Part shown: in pieces, positions 51,619 through 63,802 of the stretch
Numbering within the stretch: position 1 is the first letter of the stretch
Layout of the letters: each line of letters begins with the position of its first letter
Assembly (NCBI GenBank): GCA_947095535.1
Contig: OX352774.1
Coordinates: forward strand, 118,485,996-118,549,995
Source of the DNA: Poecilobothrus nobilitatus
Lineage: Eukaryota; Arthropoda; Insecta; Diptera; Dolichopodidae
Direction of reading: 5' to 3'
DNA: 64,000 nucleotides
Notes under the pieces: model-generated
The model's input: the letters and a program-made list of their open reading frames with translations, nothing else
The model's database searches: none
What the model was told of the DNA's origin: nothing
Position numbers and translations under genes: made by a program

Positions 51619-54183
51619 TTAAATAATTGAATCATCGAATAATTTATTAAGCATTGTATGAACTTCATGTGGTTTATATTTAACATATTTTTCTGGATTT
51701 TTACTAAATTGAACATCAGCATACCTAAAAATATTTATTTTCATTTGATATACAATATGCAATTTAATTTAAAAATTTTGTTACGTTTCATAAAATTGAT
51801 TATATTTTGGAAGAATATGTTCAATATTATCACGTTTTAAACCTTCGCGTAAACTTATATCTGGAATTGAAATGCCACGTTGAACTTTACAAATATCTTC
51901 CAAATCCTTATTAAAATTCTAACAAAAAAATTTTTTTTTATTAGTATTTTTTTAAAATAATCATCTGAAATTTACCGAAAAACGATCTTTTAATGTTTGC
52001 CTTTCTTTGTCTTTTACTTTTCCATTTATTGGTCTTGGTAAATCATCCAAAGAAAAATTATTTAAAAGTTTAGACCATGATTTCTGATATGATATTTTTA
52101 ATTCATTTATAATATCTAAATAATTTCTTTCACAGTCTGGTGATGCTAATATTACCAAATCCATTAAATTTGATCTTTGTAATGATTTCAATATGTAAAA
52201 AATATTATTTAATCGGAATAAATATTTTGTTGCTGAATCACTATAATATTCACATTTAGCAATTATTGTTAAATTAAGTTCTGAGAGGACTTTTTCTGAA
52301 ATTTGATTAAAACATTGAATTAAAAATAAAATGATTAAATTTTTTTTTATATTTACTTATATAAATTGCAAGTAATGCTTTTTTCTTTTCTTCATGAGTT
52401 AATGATTTCTTCATTAAAATTGTATCTAGTTGACTTGCATACAATACATCACCTTCAAATATTTCTCCTACAACATCAAAATGTTCCAATAAATTTTCAA
52501 TAAACCAAATTGTATTTGAAGTTAATTCGTGAACAGTAGCATCTTTTGGTACATTTGAAGAACCACCTGAATATGCATTACCATATGGAACTATATTAGT
52601 GCCAGAATCACCTTTGACCACTTCAAGAAATTGTTCTAAGGCTTTATTTCCCTAAAATATTAAAAAAAAAAAATTTAAGATAAATTAAATAAAAAAATAC
52701 AATTAGTTATTTACAGTTTGTTGAAGTTTATTTAAAACTTTACGAAGTTGTTCTTTTTGGTGAGCGTCACATGTACGATCAATATCTGGTTGTAAAATTA
52801 TTACTCTTTTTAATGCAGAAAATATACCCAAAACCGATGTCCATTCTTTTTTTGCAATATTACGTACAACACGATTTGTAATTACCTAAAATTAAAAATA
52901 TATTTTTTGCCAAATAAAACTTACTTTGAAACTTTTACCTCTGCATCCTTAACTACCATTTCAATAGAATTGTAAGCTAATTTTGAGAATACTTCAGTAT
53001 GTTTTGTTTGGGGAATGATGTCATTGAGTAAAGTTCTTTCCCAAACTAAAAGACGTTGAAGACCTAAAAGTAGTACTAAATACTTATCTAATTCTTGATC
53101 ACCATCAGTATAATCTTCAACATTTAAATGTTCAGAGTATGAAGAATTTTTTTTTAATGTGAGTCCAGTTGATTGTTCAATTGATGAAATCATTTTACTA
53201 GCTTTTTTCTCAAATCTAATACATTTTTTTTGTTTAAATTACGTTTGGACTACTAAAAGCTAGATATAATTACTTACATATGCTGTAATCTTGATGATGT
53301 TGTTCTTTCCTTTCCTGTTCTACTCGTATATTGTTTACGAATTGGTTCATTACCCCAACTACCACTTTTTTGATGATCTTTAAGATTTTGTAATGAACGA
53401 AATACAACTTCACTTCTTTCTTCTGAATAAATTTCAATAAATTCTTTACGTAAATTTTGTTCTAACCAAAATGAAATTATTTTTAATTCTTCTCTTGTAT
53501 TTGGTGTTATTTGTTTAATAGATGAACAATCTTCATTAGATGAATCTTCATCCATATAAATTAAATCAAGTAAATCCACTGGTTTTAAAGGACTACTGTG
53601 TTTTTTCAGCATTAATTTATAATAATTATTTAAACTTTCACAACCAGTATTAAATAAACTGGTTACATTTTCTAATTCAACACTTTGGGAATTATTTTCT
53701 AGAAAATAATTCATTGCAATTTTAAGACGATCTAAAGCTTGTAAAAATGGTGCAATATTTCCTTCATTAGGACCCCTATGAATTAAACCGCATACTTCCT
53801 GTGAAGCATCATAATGAGATAAAACAACTTCAAGACCTTGTAAAGTAGAATCTAGATCTAAAAAACATGTTTTATAATATTCTGACATTTAATTATAAGC
53901 ATAAAAATTTAACCAACTTTGTTGTCTTTTTTGTAAATGCTCAGTTTGACTATAAACTGGTAAAATTGTTTCTTCTAATTTTGCTAAACGATTTTCAAAT
54001 GTTGTTAATATTGATGACATATTTTTAGTTAAATCATGATATTTATCAACTCTATCTTTTAATATTGAAAAATTTGAAGTTTCCTTAAAAAAAATTATTG
54101 CTTTATAAATTTTAGATAATAAATATTAGTTTTACTTTTTCCAATTTATTTCCAATTTTTAAAGTATTATCTAAAGAAGTCAT
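51619..54183 (-). CDS. Exo70: Exocyst complex component 7 (Exo70)
   Basis: Nine exons on the minus strand (54136-54183, 53918-54083, 53278-53857, 52939-53215, 52715-52885, 52357-52651, 51976-52295, 51785-51918, 51619-51724) total 2,097 nt, 698 residues, normal for animal EXO70. The N-terminus is a coiled-coil stretch: DLTKNMSSILTTFENRLAKLEE, then QTEHLQKRQQ joined to NLDSTLQGLEVVL. Family-specific blocks follow: HRGPNEGNIAPFLQALDRL, a VVRNIAKKEWTSVLG segment and, near the C-terminus, YADVQFSKNPEKYVKYKP with conserved basic residues that bind PI(4,5)P2 in characterised Exo70. Exo70 tethers secretory vesicles to the plasma membrane as part of the exocyst. The exon-2 donor is GTTGGT, inferred because it restores the conserved QQN-L-D-S-T-L reading frame. 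It is convergent with melted. Confidence 0.95.
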
Positions 54184-54460
54184 TTTAATTTTTGTTTATA
54201 TAGCACATAAATATAAAATAAAATTAATGAAAATAAAAAATTTAAAAGGATATGTGAAAACCCACTTTTACAAGCATTTTCAAGTATTTTACTTTGACAT
54301 TGACATTTGATAGTACTGCAAAATGTCAATTAGGAATCAGCTGATTAATAAAAACAAGTTTTTTTTTTTACGATTAACGGTTACTGTATATAGAGCAAAT
54401 TGATTGTTTACTGGGTTGTATTTGTCCTTCATTTTACTTAAATAATTTTATATTTTAATT
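54184..54460 (-). promoter_or_regulatory. Exo70 5' flanking / promoter region
   Basis: Contains TTGACATTTG near 54299, AAAATGTCAATTA near 54320 and CAGCTGATTA at 54338. Read together these resemble the elements in the hobbit/NCOA5 and Cdc27/LAS1 intergenic regions. They lie about 115-165 bp upstream of the start codon. Confidence 0.45.
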
Positions 54461-55890
54461 TTTATTTTATCATGAATTTGTATTTTATTTTATAACTTGA
54501 AGATGCAGTTCTAAAAGTGGAAGAGGGTATAAAAGAAAAAAACTAATTAAACATCAAGAAAAAAAATAAAAAGTAAAATTTAAAACAGTTTTCGTTGAAT
54601 TCTTATCAAAATATTTTTGTACTTAAAAAAATTAATTTTTCACATTGATTTATTTGAAAAAATCCATTATGAATTCACAATCAAAATATTTTTTACACGA
54701 CTGCAGCTATTAAGATAAGGAAATAAGGTTGATACTTGATTAAAATTGCAGTAGTTAAACTTTGCTTCGCAATATACCGTTCAAATTCTCTTTATTTATA
54801 CTGGGCAGCGAACTTTAGTTTAACCAAAAAAAACAATATATATAATATTATGTATATTATACATGTCGTTTTCACTTCAATTATATGCATATAGCTTCAA
54901 AATCATGAATCAAGTTGGTAATTATATAATTTAGTGATTTTTGTTGCTCTTTAGACATTGGCTATTAAAAGACAAATGATTTCAACTGTTTTGCAAACAT
55001 CAATAGACGCTTTTTTTTTTTTTAAATCGAAACAGATCATAGATCTGAGCACTCCCTGACTAGTAAATAGAGCACGCTAAGTAAATAGACTATGCTCAGA
55101 GCGCTCAGATTTAATAAAAAATATACAATTTGAATAAAATGTCGGTGTTGAATAACTTTCGTAAAAATGATCGGATCCTTAATTTGGTTCTTAAATGATT
55201 CCTTTTCACTTTCTGGTCTGGCGCGTGCCCTTCTGTTTTTAATTTTTTTATTTATTTTTAGTTTTTTTTAATTTTAAAATTTTCTATTTTCCATACAAAA
55301 CTTTAGTAAAATTCTTACGTTTAGAATCAATTAAATATAAAAATAAATAATAAAATATGTTCACTTTTTCATTTAAAAAAGTTAAAATTAAGTTTTTTAC
55401 GTTTTCAATATAAAAATGTCAATAATTTTTTGTTTTATGTAAATTATGAATTATATATTAGTAAATATTTTTTGTACAACCTATATCATTTTCTATCATT
55501 TAAAAATTCCATTTTGAATATAAGAATTTTACACAAAAGAAATATATCACGGCAATACTTTTCAAATACAAATGCATTTATTAGTTAAATGCGAAACGTC
55601 TAACACCCTTAGAATTGTATTATTCGTATTTTTTTATGGCGAAAATTAAAAAATTTTAATTTCTCGAAAAATGATCGAAAAAAACCGGAAAAGAGGTACG
55701 CACCTGATGTAATGATAAATTAAAGTCAATTTTCGGCCTGTTTTAGAAGGTCCGGCAACGTGGCCCTTTATTGTAAACACCGCCGTAAATTTGACTACGT
55801 TAAAAAACTAATATTTAATAATAAAAATCTTGAAAATTGAAAACTAAAATTGACAAAAAACAACGAATGAGTCGAAAATTAAAAATGGAT
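54461..55890. other. Intergenic with repeat remnants
   Basis: No gene seen. Around 55033-55118 are CTGAGCACTCC and GCTCAGAGCGCTCAGATTTA blocks that recur in rearranged form at about 56785-56850. The short open frame at 55837-56106 (plus) is antisense to a LINE fragment. Confidence 0.4.
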
Positions 55891-55899
55891 TGGATACTG

Positions 55900-56680
55900 A
55901 AAGAAAATAGAAAAAGCAATTTGACTTTTATTTTAACTCTTAACCTTAAAAAGCTCATAATTAGGCATTTGCTAACATTTAGTTGGAGATTGTTATTTCT
56001 GGACCATATACCAACAACTCACAATCACGAGTGGAAATTACAGTTTTTGGTATCGTCAGCAAAACTAGGAAGACGTGAGTGGAATAAACATAGAGGACTG
56101 TCATAGGTCGACATTACGAAAAATAAAAGAACTAGATGGCTGCCTTGTGGCACTCCTAAATTTGCAGCATAAGTTGCGGAAATCGTTAATCTAAAAAGGA
56201 CTTGGTATTATGTACGTACATGACAAGTAGGACGATAACCATTTAAGGCTATGACTTGAAAACCCTACCGCTTTATTCTTTTCAAGGATAATTTTTTTGG
56301 GAATTAGATCAAAGGGCTACTGATATCAGTAAATAGTACCACATCAACATGTTTTTTATTTCCCATAGTATTTAAAATATGAGAGACGACAGTCATATTA
56401 GTAACTGTGGACCTACCCTTTTGGAAACCATGTTGTTCTGGTGGAATAAATGGTTGACAATAATCAAAATACGAGCACATTATTTTTTCAAATAATTTGG
56501 AATAGTTGACAGTTTAGCAATGGGTCTACAATTGCTTACATCGAAACAAGCCCCTTTTTTATGTATTGGGTTAATAAGTCCAAGGCTCAGTGAAGGAGCC
56601 ACATTGAATTGACAAATTAAATAATTTGCTTCAACGAGCTAAATTTTTTCCATGAAAATTAGCATTTCAGTAAAAGGAAG
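55900..56680 (-). mobile_element. LINE reverse-transcriptase fragment (minus strand)
   Basis: Minus-strand reading gives PPEQHGFQKG near 56420-56450, a TDIS block near 56325, VPQGSHL near 56125-56150 and the active site FADDTK near 56050-56070, in the correct order for a LINE RT. It lacks endonuclease and 3' parts and has frame breaks. It appears related to the fragments at 38.9-41.5 and 42.2-42.6 kb. Confidence 0.7.
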
Positions 56681-57829
56681 TCATCTACAAGCCTTACAAT
56701 TAAAATCTTAGACAAACGTCAAAATGTTTTTGAATTTTATTTTGCTCAGTCATACTTGAAATATTTGTGCTGGACACGTAGATTGTGATCTGAGCGCGCT
56801 CTGATTTAAAAAAAAAAACATGAATCACAAGCTCGGAGTGCTCAGAGCAAAAAAATAAAAGTACGATTTTTATTTTGACAGTTTATGCTCTGATTATGCC
56901 TAATCTATACGTCCTAAAGTATTCGTGGAGTGCAGACTTGTTTTTATTGATCAGCTGTGAAGTGTGAATGATCTAAAGATAAATAAAAAGTTAATTGGAA
57001 ACGAATTTCTTAAAACAAGTTTATTCACATTGATTGAGGATTGTGAAATATGTAGTGTCATATGAAATATTGTTTTTTTAATTCAGATGAGACTGACATA
57101 ATTACATTTTTTTTGTAGGGCAATCAATAGCAGAAAATGCGAATGTTCTTGCAGTCCAATTACAAGCGATAACTGACGGAATACTGATTGTCGTTACTAC
57201 ACTTTCTTGACTAAACAATATAAACAATAAACCAACACCAACTGTCAACACCAGATTCTCAGTCACCACAGCGAAGCGAATAGGAATTTAGCAAATATAT
57301 TACTTTTAGATTGAACGCTGTGTAATTCAGCAAAGGAGTTACCATCGAGCAAAGCTAATGAGTAATAGATAATTGGAGTACACGTGTAATAGATAATCGG
57401 AACACTACAAAAAAAATTGTTATAGTCAATTTGTTAAAAAAGTGTAACAATTTGTACAATTTACACAGAGAATCCGTCGTGTCTTAAGAGAAAAATCTAC
57501 TCGTTAAACTACAACATAATATGTATCAAAAAATTTAGAATATCATTAGTAAGTTGGATGAACTTATAAATAACTCTAAACAACAGCAAATAATAAATCG
57601 ATGAATAATATATTATATATGCATATATTACAAAAATCAAAATCAGCAGAATAGAAAAACTGAAGACACAAAACATCATAGTCAAGTCAAGAATACGGAT
57701 AAATAGAATTGAAGAAAAGTATGAAATAAACAATCAGCTCAAGTTATTCAAAGCGCCAATGTCAATGAAACAGATGAATTCGGTATTAAATTTTGCAAAA
57801 AAATAGAAAACCATATTTACATTAATCTG
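56681..57829. other. Intergenic, possibly the 5' part of the LINE downstream
   Basis: No recognisable gene. The stretch from about 57050 may be the degraded ORF1 5' region of the element starting at 57830, but no domain is visible. Confidence 0.35.
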
Positions 57830-60350
57830 GATTGGAGAAAAATTTTGTAATAGAACATCTTTACATTTCGAGGTGCATTAATTGTAATAATTTCGGATAC
57901 TACAAAGCATACTACCAAGACCTAAACATATTGCTGCAGTTAACATAGCGTAGTGCTATGAATTAACATAGCGGAAATACTGTGTTACGAAACTTCGGCT
58001 TGTACAAGTGATTCTGCACAATGTTCCAATTGGAAAACTAGAAACTTTAGTTGCGACATTTAAGTTCAACTGTTATCCCTAAGCCAAGATGTTGATAACC
58101 CAAAAATTACGTCAATTTTGTCTATGTCAATGTTAGAAGTATCAGGAAAAAATCGATGAAATATCTATATTTTTAAAATGATATCCAGAAATAGATGTAA
58201 TAGTCTGTATTCTGTAAAGAAATATGGCTTTATAATAATGAAGACTAATACTTTGTCATTGAAGATTTCAACGGAATATTCAATAGTTGCAACGATTACA
58301 TGGGAGGAGGCACAGTGATATACGCACAATACTTACAATAGCTGCAGCCTACAGAACAGTTAATGATTGCGAAAAAATATTCACAATATTTATTAAACAA
58401 ATAAATACTGATAAATAAAAGATTTGGTATCATTTTGGTACATTTGGTATTCGTGAAGAATTGCATTAATAACTTTGCGAGATTAGTTAAGATTAATAAT
58501 TTAAACAATCCAGCAGAAATTACTGACTCCTCTGCTACTGCGATTGATCACGTTGTGAACAACTTATACTCTAAAAAACATGATTTTTTTTGGAACTATT
58601 TGTTATACCGGTTTACGACCATAAAGCTATAAAAATAACAATCAATAGACTTCGGAGAGTACTAAATCCAATAGTGAAAACAAAGTACAATATAACTGAC
58701 TACGTAAAAACAACTTTTATCAATAACACAATCATTAACATTGACGAAGTAATCAACATCATAACCTAGGTTAAAGAAAAAGTAACACAAGAAAAAACCC
58801 GTAAAACTCGCGAGAACAATTGTATTAATGTTGATTTTATAAAGACAATATTAAAGACTATTGGTACAAAAACTCCAAAAAAAAAAACAAAAATAATAAT
58901 AAAATAGTTTAGAAATATAAAGAAGTAAGGAATAAAACTTCATAGTACGAAAAATTAAACAAAAACTATTAAACGATCAAATTCATAAAGCTAGTGGTAA
59001 TTCGAGGAAAGTGTGAATAATCCTAAATAAACAGGTACTAAGTAGAACAAATAACAAAAAACAACCTATAAACACAATTAAGATCGATTGAAATGAAACG
59101 CAAAATGAACAACAAATAGCAAATCAATTTACTTATTTCAATTAAATAGGTGTTGAGTTTAGAAATGAAATCAACACTAGATCTGTGTTGCTTTTTCCAA
59201 CGGACACTAATGAAATGCAAACCACAAGTGACTACCTAAAAAATTAAGCTCTTTCTTAAAATCTATTAGTGAAATACTCTATAGGAATCTAGCTAAGCTG
59301 ATCAACCAAGTACTATACCCAACTCCTAAGTATCTCCAAGTATACTCAATACCCAAGTATTTACATTTAAGTATATCCATATATGTGAAGTGAGTATACC
59401 CATATATGAGAGTGAAGTCCAATATCTAGTTTGAGTGTCTAAAATATTTGAAGAAATAATTAACCAAAAGGATTGTATCCTTCATCAGTGACACTTGTGA
59501 ATTCGAGACCTTTTTCAATTTGGATTCCAAAACTTACCTAATACGCCGCCAGCACTAGCCGAGATGATGAAATATGTCAACGAATTTATTTCATCATCTC
59601 GGCTAGTGCTGGCAGAATTATGTGAATGCTATATGTCGATATGAAAAAAGCTTTCAAAACTATGTGGACCACAATCTACTGCTTCAAAGCATAGAATAAT
59701 TGGATATAAGAGGAGCCCCAAATGACTTGATTAAAACTTATTTTGCAAACAAAGATGCGGTAACTAAGGTTAACAACAGATATAGAAAATCTGAAACAGG
59801 TTTCAACAGCCAAACACCTTAGCATACTAATTGAAGATTAACTTCAAAGGAATCCTCATGTAGAGGATATCTGCTCCAAAGTCATTCCTTTAATTGGTGT
59901 CATTAGAAGAGCAAATCTCAGAATTGCCCCGAATACAGCCAGAATGTGCATCAATTCGCATGTCATATGCCATATTAAATACAACCTAATAAATTCGTTT
60001 CTGAAAGTCTTATCAATAAATGTCAGCAGATACAAATGAAAGCAATTTAATATCTCTACAGATATGATCGATTATGCGGGATTTTGCAGAATCAAGGAAG
60101 TAATTAGCATATTGAAAATAATAAATAACAAAAGAAAGTATAATATAAATTTACAAAACAGGGACCAGATTGCGGAGAAACCACCTAGCAGTAGTCAATT
60201 AATTAACATATACCAAAAAGCAAAATGCAAAAACATAAACAAAGCTTGGTTTCGGCTGTTACCAGTACTAAACTTGACACCTTCAAAAAACTTGCACTTT
60301 AACATACCAAAAATAACACATATTAAAATAGATTGAATATAACATTCAAA
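57830..60350 (+). mobile_element. Degenerate CR1/Jockey-like LINE with zinc knuckle (plus strand)
   Basis: A long decayed copy. A zinc-knuckle remnant RCINCNNFGYYKA is at about 57870-57910, typical of LINE ORF1. The endonuclease start NVRSIRKKIDEISIFL lies near 58125-58175 and a MGGGTVIYAQ block near 58298-58330. The RT block MLYVDMKKAF then follows near 59625-59660, with GIRGAPNDLIKTYF near 59703-59745. Downstream come KHLSILIEDNLQRNPHVEDICSK near 59815-59880 and LIGVIRRANLRIAP. The YADD catalytic segment expected between about 59750 and 59815 is missing, so there is an internal deletion besides stops and frameshifts. A perfect 26-bp inverted repeat lies within it at 59548-59613. Confidence 0.75.
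59548..59613. repeat. Perfect 26-bp inverted repeat with 14-nt loop
   Basis: The arm at 59548-59573 (beginning GCCAGCACTAGCCGAG) is the exact reverse complement of 59588-59613. The 14-nt spacer is ATGTCAACGAATTT. The arms contain no mismatches although the surrounding LINE is heavily decayed. Confidence 0.95.
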
Positions 60351-60530
60351 CACGCTTCAACACTATCCTATATTGTGAAATTAAACATTTATAGCACAAC
60401 AATTAATACACCTCAATTACAGTTAACAAAAACTGAAACTGCCAAACAGGTGCCATTATTTATTTTGTTTTTATATAAGTAACATATTGAATAGAATATT
60501 TAGATTCAATATGTTTCATATTATAAATAT

Positions 60531-60782
60531 ATCCAGCCATTGGTGCAGTGGTTGCCGCACCGCTTCTCATTCATAAGGGAATGAGAGGTCTCGAGTTCGA
60601 TTCCCGGCTGAATACAATAATTATAAAATAAAAAAAAAATATTCATATATCGCAATATATAAATACTTTATATATCATAATATCTCGTACACTCCACATT
60701 CCTATCAGGAAACGGGGGTTGTAGCTACCTGGCACATTTATGTACGACGGTAGCTGGATATAAATAAATAAATAAATAAATA
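60531..60782 (+). mobile_element. tRNA-derived SINE with (AAAT)n tail
   Basis: The head has an A box TGGTGCAGTGG at 60541 and a B box GAGTTCGATTCC at 60593-60604, about 40 nt apart as in tRNA genes. A body follows with GTTGTAGCTACCTGGC and GACGGTAGCTGG, ending in TAAATAAATAAATAAATAAAT. The acceptor and T stems contain mismatches, so it is not a tRNA gene. TATTATAAA occurs just upstream (60519) and directly after the tail (60781), a possible but AT-rich target duplication. A related head lies at 11095. Confidence 0.7.
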
Positions 60783-62281
60783 TTATAAACAATAATAATA
60801 ATAAAATAATTGGTTTAGAATTGCACATAATAAATTATATAAATTGTATATATAAACTGAAATATTTTATGTACATAGATAACATATTTCATATTTCTTG
60901 AAATATTAAGGTGGATTTATAAACAAATCTAATATGAAATGTCATAGATTTGTTTAAAGTTTAGTATACTGTTGTATAGATAAAAGTTTAGTATATTTAG
61001 TATAGATTTGTTTAAAGTTTAGTATAGTTAAAAGCATAGAGATAAAATACAGTAACACTTAACAGAAAAAATTCCAATAAGGAAGATTTTAGTAAAAGAA
61101 AATCCAATAAAAATAGTTTTAAAAATCCTTATGGCATTAAAAAATCCAAAGAAAATCTTTTAAATAAATAAATAATTCAGTGAAAAAAATTTATTTCACC
61201 AAAGCAAATCATTTTAGTTTAATTTAAAATTTAAATTATATATTATATTAAATATAAAATTAATATTACAAAAATATAGTTTAATGTACTATTTAGTACT
61301 AAACATTAGGTAGCCCATAATCCATATACCTTTTAGCAAAGACTTATACATATAGGTAACCGCCTAAAATCATTGCATGTATATTATTAGTATGGAATTA
61401 AAAAAAAAGATAATAAAAGCAATAATTTAAATATTTAACGTAGCTTAAGTTATTATAATTAAAGTAAAAATACTTATTAGCTCTGAAAGTTTATTGCGGC
61501 GATTAAGTTCTATATAAGACTATTTTTCATCAAAGTAAGCAAATTTCATTTATTTATTTTGTTATTTAATTTAAAATAACAGCTCAATATTCTATTATAA
61601 GATATAATATAAAAATAAACGAACTAATTACTGATGGTAGAAAAGTTTAAACTGCCGCGCCATTTAATATTAAAACTGATATTATTGGATTTTTTTGATA
61701 AATTATTTTTTATTGATTTTTATTACAGCATTTTGATATATTGATTTTTAGATTATACTGGAAATGTTCCTAAATGAATTACATTATATAATTCTAACGT
61801 TTAAATCCACTATTGTGAAATTTTTTCTATTACTTTAGAAGATAACATTGTAAAATTGTTATATAACTTTAGGTCATGGTAAGTTCTAAGGACATTTAAT
61901 TAAAAAAAAACATAATTTCATATTTTTATATAAGTGTTTTAATTAGGTCTTTATTTATAAAACAAATAAATATAAGCTCACTAAAATTTATCTATAAAAT
62001 GTTTTCTTTTATCTTTTAATCATATTTCGATTTTGTTTTTGTTTTTCTAATAAATACATTTTAACGTAAAACTAATAATTACTACAAAAGTAAAAACTAT
62101 ACAAAATAAAAAAAAGAGAAAAATAAATAAATAATAAAACTTTAGCTTAAATACAATCATTATCTTATATCTCTTATAAATATATAAATAGAATAATTAA
62201 AAAAGAGTTTAATAAAAAATATATTTAAATATATATATAAATATATATGTATATGTTTATTTAAATAAAATCATATATAAT
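60783..62281. other. AT-rich intergenic downstream of the Kazal gene
   Basis: No gene, RNA gene or repeat boundary recognised. A directly repeated AGTATA-TTTAGT-rich patch occurs near 60955-61025. Confidence 0.45.
62256..62261 (-). terminator. Candidate poly(A) signal of the Kazal gene
   Basis: AATAAA on the minus strand about 20 nt past the stop codon, in A/T-rich sequence. Confidence 0.3.
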
Positions 62282-63802
62282 CTAATATAAATAATTTTGC
62301 ATTGGTTCCTCTGGTTTTCCACATGATCCATAATATTGTAATCTTACTAAATTTCTAGTTCGGCAACTTTCTAAATTTAAGAAACAAAGATTTGTATAGG
62401 TTTTATTATCTGTACCACAAACTGGTTCAAATTCTTTTGGACATATTCTAGCACATCCTTTAAATGAGAATGCACCTAAACAACGATCAATTGGTACAAT
62501 ATATACATGACGACCACAATTTTTTTGTTTCATATGACATTCATTTTTATAAAATTGTAAATCTGAACCACATACAAAATTTGATGGTTGTGCATCACAA
62601 TCAGCATTGCAATATTGTGTTAATAAGCAATGTTTTAAATTAATTGGTACAACATGTGATTCACATGTACGACGTTTAAATTCACACATTGATGGATATG
62701 TATTAAAATCTGAACCACATATCGGTCCACTTTCAACTTCTGATGATGTACAACGATCACCACAATCTTTTTCTTTCGTTTTAATATCTGAACATTCACC
62801 GACATGTGCTAATTGTACACCACGTAAACATGTTGCATGTGCTAATTCACATTCACTTGTATACACTTTAGCATCAGTACCACAAAATTTATCATTTTGT
62901 TTTGATGAAAACATACCACCAAATAATTTATTAAATTCTTTACATGTTGGTAATTGTTTACAACGATTTAAACGACTTTTGCATTTATCCATACTAACTT
63001 TACGTATTGCTTTACGATATGAACCACAATTTAACATTTTTAATTCACATATTGATGTATAAACATTTCCATCACTACCACAAACATATTGTGTTTCATT
63101 TTTTGCACATTCTGTTGGACAATCTAATTTTTCGTCATTTGATGTACGTTGTTCTTGTGACATACAATATGATAATGGTACTTCAAATATGTGTTTACCA
63201 CAATTGGATGATCTCATTTTACATGGACTAGCATATAAACGACCATCTGAACCACATGTAGGTCTTGCTACACGCCAACATGATTCACGACACATTCTTG
63301 TACTTTGACAATGTTTGCGGTTTGTTTTAACAACACCTTGACCACATGTTAAAAGTTTCATTTCGCATGTTGAGTTGTACACATTTCCTATATAAATATA
63401 AAAAAAAAGATAATAAAATTAAATCAGAATTTATGTATAATATAATATTATATATGTAAACAGCTTTCTTACCATCAGATGCACAAACTGGTCCATCTCT
63501 TGGCGCACTATCACAATTAACTGGACACGATTCCCTAATAGCACTTGTATTTGTACATGGACCAACATGTGATAAAGTTAATGCTGAAGCTCCAACACGA
63601 CATGCTTGTACTCTTAACATGCATCTAAGTTGAATTGTACAGTTATATAAATATTATGAAGTCAAATTAAATAGTAAAATATATTAAAATATTACCTATT
63701 CAAATATGTTCGACCATCTGAACCACAAACTAAATCTTTTTCTGATGGACATCGATGTTTACATTCTGATCCTTTAGCTCTTTCACATCCTTCTTTATCT
63801 TC
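62282..63802 (-). CDS. Multi-Kazal-domain protein, 3' part (5' end off window)
   Basis: Three exons are visible on the minus strand: 63696-63802, 63473-63624 and 62282-63387; they keep frame and give 454 residues. The protein is a string of eight Kazal-like modules, each with the C-x3-C, (V/T/I)CGSDG-x-x-Y and late Cys pattern, for example VCGSDGRTY in the first and VCGTDNKTY in the last. Module 5 has an unusually long insert between its early cysteines ([18 protein letters not shown]). Kazal domains inhibit serine proteases or bind growth factors in secreted proteins; the target is unknown here. No membrane segment is seen in the visible part. The acceptor at 63802 shows that at least one more 5' exon, presumably with the signal peptide, lies beyond the window. 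It resembles insect multi-Kazal proteins of the CG32354 type. Confidence 0.88.

Noticed and set aside
60531..60615. Functional tRNA gene
   Set aside because: A and B boxes are good but acceptor and T stems mismatch, and an AAAT tail and unique body follow, so it is a SINE.
62607..63231. Plus-strand open frames over the Kazal gene
   Set aside because: Antisense shadows of a cysteine-rich coding exon with no family similarity.
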